From positions 4,364,001 through 4,428,000 of the forward strand of contig NC_012796.1 of assembly GCF_000010665.1 (NCBI RefSeq): a DNA stretch of 64,000 nt, given 5' to 3'. Under the pieces are notes generated by a model, which searched no databases, had not been told where the DNA came from, and saw only the letters and a program-made list of their open reading frames with translations. Shown in pieces: positions 59,600-64,000 of the stretch; position 1 is the first letter of the stretch; each line of letters starts with the position of its first letter. Position numbers and translations under genes: made by a program. The stretch is from Solidesulfovibrio magneticus RS-1. Its GTDB lineage: Bacteria > Desulfobacterota > Desulfovibrionia > Desulfovibrionales > Desulfovibrionaceae.

Positions 59600-60343
59600 A
59601 TGTCGTATTGTCGCACCATCGTTGCCTTTGCCCTGGCCGTTCTGGCGCTGACGGCCATGCCTGCCTCGGCCCAGGCCGGGCCGGCCGCCGACTTCCTGTT
59701 GCTGGCGGCCGCCGAGACTCCGGCCCCGACCGACGCGCCAGCCGCCCCGGCCAAGCCCGAAGCCAAGCCCGAAGCCGGGCCGGTGGTGGACGGCGCGACC
59801 CTGGACAGCGCCCACACCTCGGCCACCTTCTGGATACGCCACATCGTGGCCCCGGTGGCCGGCCGGTTTGACGCCGTGTCCGGTGTCGTCGCCATCCCGC
59901 CGCGCAAGCCGGCCGACGGGCGCATCGCCTTTAGCGTCAAGACCGACAGCGTGGACACGGGCGTGGCCGCCCGGGACAAGCACCTGCGCACGGCGGATTT
60001 CCTGGATACGGCCGTCTACCCGGAAATGCGTTTCGAGAGCAGCCGCATCGTCTCGGCCGGCACGCGGCTGGCCCGGGTCACCGGCAAGCTGACCATCAAG
60101 GACGTGACCAGGGAGGTGACCATTCCGGTGCGCCTGCTCGGGACCAAGCCCCATCCCATGATGCCCTGCGTGGACGTCACCGGCTACGAGGCCCAGTTCG
60201 CCATCAACCGTCTGGAGTATCATGTGGGCACGGGCAAGTTCTTCAAGATGGGGGCGGTGGGCGACGCCACGGACATCCGCATCGCCGGCGAGACCCTGGC
60301 CGCCCGGCCGGGCTGCGTCCAGCCGGCCAAAACCGGCGAGTAG
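59600..60343 (+). CDS. YceI-family periplasmic lipid-binding-type protein
   Basis: The 247-residue protein has a signal peptide (about 1-27), a Pro/Ala linker and a YceI lipocalin-like beta barrel (about 60-235; HTSATFWIRHIVAPVAGRFDAVSGVV, FSVKTDSVDTGVAARDKHLRTADFL, LTIKDVTREVTIPV). Members bind isoprenoid-like lipids. It follows the nitroreductase gene by 13 nt (AAGGAGG), likely cotranscribed. A terminator follows. Confidence 0.88.
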   Translation: MSYCRTIVAFALAVLALTAMPASAQAGPAADFLLLAAAETPAPTDAPAAPAKPEAKPEAGPVVDGATLDSAHTSATFWIRHIVAPVAGRFDAVSGVVAIPPRKPADGRIAFSVKTDSVDTGVAARDKHLRTADFLDTAVYPEMRFESSRIVSAGTRLARVTGKLTIKDVTREVTIPVRLLGTKPHPMMPCVDVTGYEAQFAINRLEYHVGTGKFFKMGAVGDATDIRIAGETLAARPGCVQPAKTGE

Positions 60344-60363
60344 CTCTGGGCCATCGTAAGACG

Positions 60364-60402
60364 ACCGCCGCCGTCCCGGACAGGGGCGGCGGCGGTTTCT
60401 TG
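60364..60402 (+). terminator. Intrinsic terminator of the yceI gene
   Basis: ACCGCCGCCG (60364-60373) pairs perfectly with CGGCGGCGGT (60387-60396), followed by a T-rich TTCTTGTT. It lies 20 nt past the stop, between convergent genes. Confidence 0.75.
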
Positions 60403-60448
60403 TTGTCCGGCCGTGGAACGACCGGCGCGGCGTGAGGCGTTGGGCGGT

Positions 60449-62401
60449 TCAGGCCGGCTGGTCCTGGCCGTCCTCGGCGGGCGGCGGTCCGGCCAGGGGC
60501 AGCTCCAGAATGAACGTGCTGCCGCGCCCAAGCTCGGATTCGGCCCAGACCCGGCCCTTGTAGTGCTCGACGATCTGGCGGCAGATGGCCAGGCCCAGGC
60601 CCGTGCCCTGGCGGCGGCCGTGTTCCTCCATGGTGTCGCCGATTTGCGCCTGATGGAATTTGTCGAAGATCTTTTCCAGCGATTCCCTGGGGATGCCATG
60701 GCCCGTGTCCGTGACCACCACCCGTAGCAGGCCGTCCGACGCGGCGGCGGCCAGTTTGACTTCGCCCTGGTCGGTGAACTTGGCCGCGTTGCCAAGCAGG
60801 TTCACGAGCACCTGGGTCAGCCGGTCGGGGTCGATGTAAAGCGGCGGCAAGCCGCCTTCGAGGGCCATGGTGAAGCGCACCTCGGGCTTGGCCGCGAAAT
60901 CGGCGCTGACAGCATTGGCCGCCCGGGACAGGGCAGCCGAGACGTCCACTTCGGTGTCGCGCCACTGAGCCCGGCCGGACTCGATCTTGGACAGGTCGAG
61001 AAAGTCATTGATCAGCCGTGTGAGGCGTTCGCCTTCGTTTTCGATGATGCCGAGGTTAGCGGTGATGCGCTCGGCCTGCCGGGTCAGGCGCTCGTGGCCC
61101 GGGGCGAAGGGGGCGAAGAATTTGTTGAAATCCCTGGAAATGAGTTTGGCGAAGCCCATGATCGAAGTCAGCGGGGTGCGCAGGTCGTGGGAGACCGTGG
61201 CCAGGAAGCCGGATTTGAGGCGGTCGAGCTCTTGCAGGCGCTCGTTGGCCGCTTCCAGCTCGGCGGCCTTGACGGCCAAGCGGCCGGTGCGCTCCTTGAC
61301 GGCTTCGCGCAGGTGGCGATTGAGGATTTCCAGCCTCCGCTCGGCCCGCACCCGGGCCGTGACGTCCACCACCGTGCCTTCATTATACAACGGCCGCCCG
61401 TCGGCGTCGCGCACCAGCCGGATATTGACCAGCACCCAGATGGTCTGCTTGTCGCGGCGCATGAACCGGGTCTGGAAACCGGCCACCGCGCCTTCGGCCA
61501 GGAGCTGGTCGAGGAGCCGGGCACGGTCCTTGGGGTCCTGGTACAGCTCCCGGGAAAGATCGGTGATCGAGGCCATGGCCTCCTGGGGCGTGGCGTAGCC
61601 GATCATGCGGGCCAGGGCGGCGTTGGCGGCCAGGAGCCGGCCGTCAAAGGTGGTCTGGAAGATGCCCTCGGTGGCGTTTTCGAAGATGGACCGATACTTG
61701 TCCTGGGCGGCGGTGAGCTGGCGGACCATGTCCTGCATGGCGGCGGACAAGCTGCCGAGTTCGCCGCGAAGCCCCTCGGGGTGCACGGCCGTCTCGCCGC
61801 GACCGGCGGCCTCGACGGCGTAGCGTTCCAGGCTGGCCAGGGGACGGATGAGCTGGCGGCGCAGCACCAGGACCAAGGCGGCGGCCAGGGCGGCGTTTAA
61901 GGCCAGGATGCGCAGGACCACCCGCCAAAGCGTCTGCCTGAGGGCGTCATCCATATAGCGCCGGGTCATCTGGACCTCGACGGCGCCGACCAGGGCCTCG
62001 CCGAAATAGACCGGCCGGCTGTCGATGATGACGTTGTCCAGGGCCGGCCTGGCCGTCACGGCCGAGGCGCGCCAGCTCCGGTCGCGGCTGCGCCCGGCCA
62101 GAAAATCGCCGTCGTCCGCTTCATAGACCACCACGGCGGCCAACCGGTCGTTTTTCATGGCCGCGTCCAACAGCCGGGCGAGGTTGCCAGACTCCAGGAA
62201 CCACAGGGGTTCGGCCATGTTGGCCGACAATTGTTCGGCAACGACCCGGAGATCGTAACGTAATTCGTCTTCCAGCCGCTGTCTTTCCCCATAATAGTCG
62301 ATGCAGCCGAAGACGGCCAACAGCAGCGTGTTGACGCACACCAGCGTCATGAGCACCGCGCCGCCCACGGAGCGGGTCTGGAAGTACCGGGGAAGTTTCA
62401 T
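60449..62401 (-). CDS. Membrane PAS sensor histidine kinase
   Basis: The 650-residue protein starts MKLPRYFQTRSVGGAVL and has a membrane helix (about 10-32), a periplasmic domain (about 35-155), a second helix (about 158-185) and HAMP. A PAS domain (about 235-350), a coiled coil, HisKA (TVSHDLRTPLTSIMGF) and HATPase (NLLGNAAKFTD, DTGHGIP, GTGLGLAIC) follow. ATG 62401 is my choice; ATG 62431 and a TTG at 62440 are also in frame. No cognate regulator is adjacent. It diverges from comM. Confidence 0.85.
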   Translation of the reverse strand: MKLPRYFQTRSVGGAVLMTLVCVNTLLLAVFGCIDYYGERQRLEDELRYDLRVVAEQLSANMAEPLWFLESGNLARLLDAAMKNDRLAAVVVYEADDGDFLAGRSRDRSWRASAVTARPALDNVIIDSRPVYFGEALVGAVEVQMTRRYMDDALRQTLWRVVLRILALNAALAAALVLVLRRQLIRPLASLERYAVEAAGRGETAVHPEGLRGELGSLSAAMQDMVRQLTAAQDKYRSIFENATEGIFQTTFDGRLLAANAALARMIGYATPQEAMASITDLSRELYQDPKDRARLLDQLLAEGAVAGFQTRFMRRDKQTIWVLVNIRLVRDADGRPLYNEGTVVDVTARVRAERRLEILNRHLREAVKERTGRLAVKAAELEAANERLQELDRLKSGFLATVSHDLRTPLTSIMGFAKLISRDFNKFFAPFAPGHERLTRQAERITANLGIIENEGERLTRLINDFLDLSKIESGRAQWRDTEVDVSAALSRAANAVSADFAAKPEVRFTMALEGGLPPLYIDPDRLTQVLVNLLGNAAKFTDQGEVKLAAAASDGLLRVVVTDTGHGIPRESLEKIFDKFHQAQIGDTMEEHGRRQGTGLGLAICRQIVEHYKGRVWAESELGRGSTFILELPLAGPPPAEDGQDQPA

Positions 62402-62548
62402 TGTCGTTGGCCGTTTGCCGTCCCGTGTCATGCAGAACAATTTACTGTCGCGGCATAACAGGTAGCATCGCCAGTATAAAATGAAAAGCCCGGGCCGGCG
62501 AAAACCTTGCCTGGAGCGTCCAGGCGCGGTATCGGTTTTCCAACGCTT

Positions 62549-64000
62549 ATGAGCCTTTCCTCTATCCGAACAGCCGCACTGCTTGGCGTCGAGGCCTATC
62601 CCGTGTCTCTGGAAGTCGATCTGTCGCGCCAGGGCATGCCGTCGTTTTCCATGGTCGGCCTGGCCGAGGGCGCGGTGCGGGAGAGCAAGGAGCGGGTGCT
62701 GGCCGCGCTACGAAACGCGGGCCTCAAGCTCCCGCCGGCCCGCATCACGGTCAATCTGGCTCCGGCCGACATGCGCAAGGAAGGTTCGGCCTACGACCTG
62801 CCCCTGGCCATGGCGCTTTTGGCTGCCACCGGCGCGTTTTCCCCGGAGGCCGCAGCCGGCTATTTCATGGCCGGCGAACTGTCGCTGACCGGCGAACTGC
62901 GGTCCGTGCCTGGGGTATTGCCCCTGGCCGCCCTGGCCCGTCGGCTGGGGGCGCGGGGGCTTATCGCGCCGGCGGCCAACGCCGCCGAGGCGGCGGTGGT
63001 GGAAGGCCTGGACGTCTTTGCCCCGGCCACGCTTCTGGAAGCCCTGCATTTTTTCACTGGCGAGGAGAAACTGTCGCCAGTGGCCCCCAAGCCGTTCGCC
63101 CCGGCCGCGCCCGGCCTGGAGGGGCTGCTGGATTTCAGCGAGGTCAAGGGCCAGGACCATGCCAAGCGGGCGGTGGAGATCGCGGCGGCCGGGGGCCACA
63201 ACCTGCTGTTTATCGGCCCGCCCGGCTCGGGCAAGACCATGCTGGCCAAGCGCCTGCCCACGGTGCTGCCGCCCCTGTCCTTCGAGGAGGCCCTGGAGGT
63301 CACGACCATCTATTCGGTGTCCGGCCGCCTGGACGGCGAGGGGCTTTTGACACTGCGCCCTTTTCGCAGCCCCCACCACACCATTTCCGACGCCGGGCTG
63401 ATTGGCGGCGGCTCCTACCCCCGGCCAGGCGAGGTGTCCATGGCCCACCGGGGGGTGCTTTTTCTCGACGAACTGCCGGAATTCAAGAAGTCCGTGCTGG
63501 AAGTGCTGCGCCAGCCCCTGGAAGACGGCAAGGTGACCATCGCCCGGGCGGCGGTGTCGCTGGCCTACCCGGCCGACGTGATGCTGGTGTGCGCCATGAA
63601 CCCATGCCCCTGCGGCTATCTGGGCGACGAGCGCCATGCCTGCACCTGCGGCGAGGCCGAGGTGCGGCGCTACCGGTCGCGGCTGTCCGGGCCGCTTTTG
63701 GATCGCATCGATTTGCAGGTGGAAGTGCCGGCGGTGCCGTATAAGGAACTGCGGGCCGAGGCTTCGCCCACAACCTCGGCCACCATGCGGAAGCGGGTGT
63801 TGGCCGCCCGCGAGGTGCAGGCGGCGCGCTACGCCGGGCTGCCGTTTACGGTCAACGGCCGGCTGTCCGGGCGGCATCTCTCGGCCCATTGCCGGCTGTC
63901 GGAAGAGGGTCACGGCTTCATGGAGGGTGCTGTGCGGCGCTTGGGCTTGTCGGCCCGGTCGCATACCCGGGTGCTACGCATCGCGCGCACCATCGCCGAT
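62549..64000 (+). CDS. comM: ComM/YifB-family Mg-chelatase-like AAA+ ATPase (partial)
   Basis: The ATG at 62549 opens a frame that runs off the window at 484 residues, so the C-terminus is missing (family length about 500-510). Residues 1-165 form the Lon-protease-like S16/chelatase-II domain (ADMRKEGSAYDLPLAMALLAATG). The AAA+ domain has Walker A IGPPGSGKTMLAKRLP and Walker B GVLFLDELPEF. A CPCGYLGDERHACTCG zinc-like motif precedes the sensor region. ComM acts as a branch-migration helicase in natural transformation. Confidence 0.93.
   Translation, partial: MSLSSIRTAALLGVEAYPVSLEVDLSRQGMPSFSMVGLAEGAVRESKERVLAALRNAGLKLPPARITVNLAPADMRKEGSAYDLPLAMALLAATGAFSPEAAAGYFMAGELSLTGELRSVPGVLPLAALARRLGARGLIAPAANAAEAAVVEGLDVFAPATLLEALHFFTGEEKLSPVAPKPFAPAAPGLEGLLDFSEVKGQDHAKRAVEIAAAGGHNLLFIGPPGSGKTMLAKRLPTVLPPLSFEEALEVTTIYSVSGRLDGEGLLTLRPFRSPHHTISDAGLIGGGSYPRPGEVSMAHRGVLFLDELPEFKKSVLEVLRQPLEDGKVTIARAAVSLAYPADVMLVCAMNPCPCGYLGDERHACTCGEAEVRRYRSRLSGPLLDRIDLQVEVPAVPYKELRAEASPTTSATMRKRVLAAREVQAARYAGLPFTVNGRLSGRHLSAHCRLSEEGHGFMEGAVRRLGLSARSHTRVLRIARTIAD

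Noticed and set aside
1-64000. tRNA, rRNA, CRISPR arrays, insertion sequences or phage genes
   Set aside because: I saw no cloverleaf with the conserved loops, no rRNA stretches, no regular spacer-repeat arrays and no transposase or phage structural motifs. The palindromic elements lack any transposase and stay next to gene ends.

Overview
The window reads as chromosomal DNA from a high-GC, strictly respiring deltaproteobacterium, most likely a sulfate reducer of the Desulfovibrio/Solidesulfovibrio group. This is inferred from the gene set: DsrE-family proteins, an iron-sulfur ferredoxin plus cytochrome-b-like pair, a TauE/SafE exporter, PAS-rich sensor kinases, an Aquifex-type aconitase and UPF0251. 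About 90% of the DNA is coding. I see no rRNA, tRNA, CRISPR array, insertion sequence or prophage.

Layout. 1-3133: the tail of an upstream gene, a membrane/TPR-like protein, a UPF0251 regulator with a Gly/Gln repeat tail, a DsrE-family protein and a glycosyltransferase. 3277-9234: a PAS sigma-54 activator; a membrane-anchored Fe-S/cytochrome-b pair divergent from a Crp/Fnr regulator across a perfect FNR-type box; a cNMP-domain protein; an Ala/Pro-rich protein. 9834-19101: a co-directional cassette of TauE exporter, small membrane protein, PhnD-like lipoprotein, histidine kinase, receiver, PEP-synthase-like protein and a phosphatase/Cys-cluster fusion. 19342-20987: a DsrE-like gene with an in-frame TGA and a SECIS-like hairpin (probable selenoprotein), then mltA. 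21103-33605: a signalling block (receiver-PP2C, STAS, HDOD receiver, kinase, Rrf2, cytidylate-kinase-like/receiver fusion, giant CHASE/PAS kinase) with nhaB inside it. 33739-37932: phoH and pstSCA. 38225-42220: rpe, a hybrid kinase with its Hpt partner, and GDP-fucose synthase. 42513-50366: a secreted glycosidase, an FG-GAP protein, livHM plus a binding protein, and an RluA-type synthase. 50576-64000: an RlmB-type methylase with a repeat-rich tail, a LysM transglycosylase, ppiD with aconitase, nitroreductase, YceI, a sensor kinase, and comM running off the end.

The genes cluster into sensing and signal transduction (five histidine kinases, five receiver domains, one STAS/PP2C pair), envelope maintenance (mltA, mltD-like, ppiD) and anion/nutrient uptake (pst, liv, PhnD-like, TauE). 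Both ABC importers lack an ATPase gene here.

The most notable non-coding structure is a family of ten imperfect palindromes that lie directly 3' of genes, always in the same orientation relative to the gene. One copy runs into the coding sequence of the Crp/Fnr gene. A second, smaller family begins on the TAG stop codons of two unrelated genes. Several convergent gene ends carry long perfect hairpins with arms of 24-31 bp.
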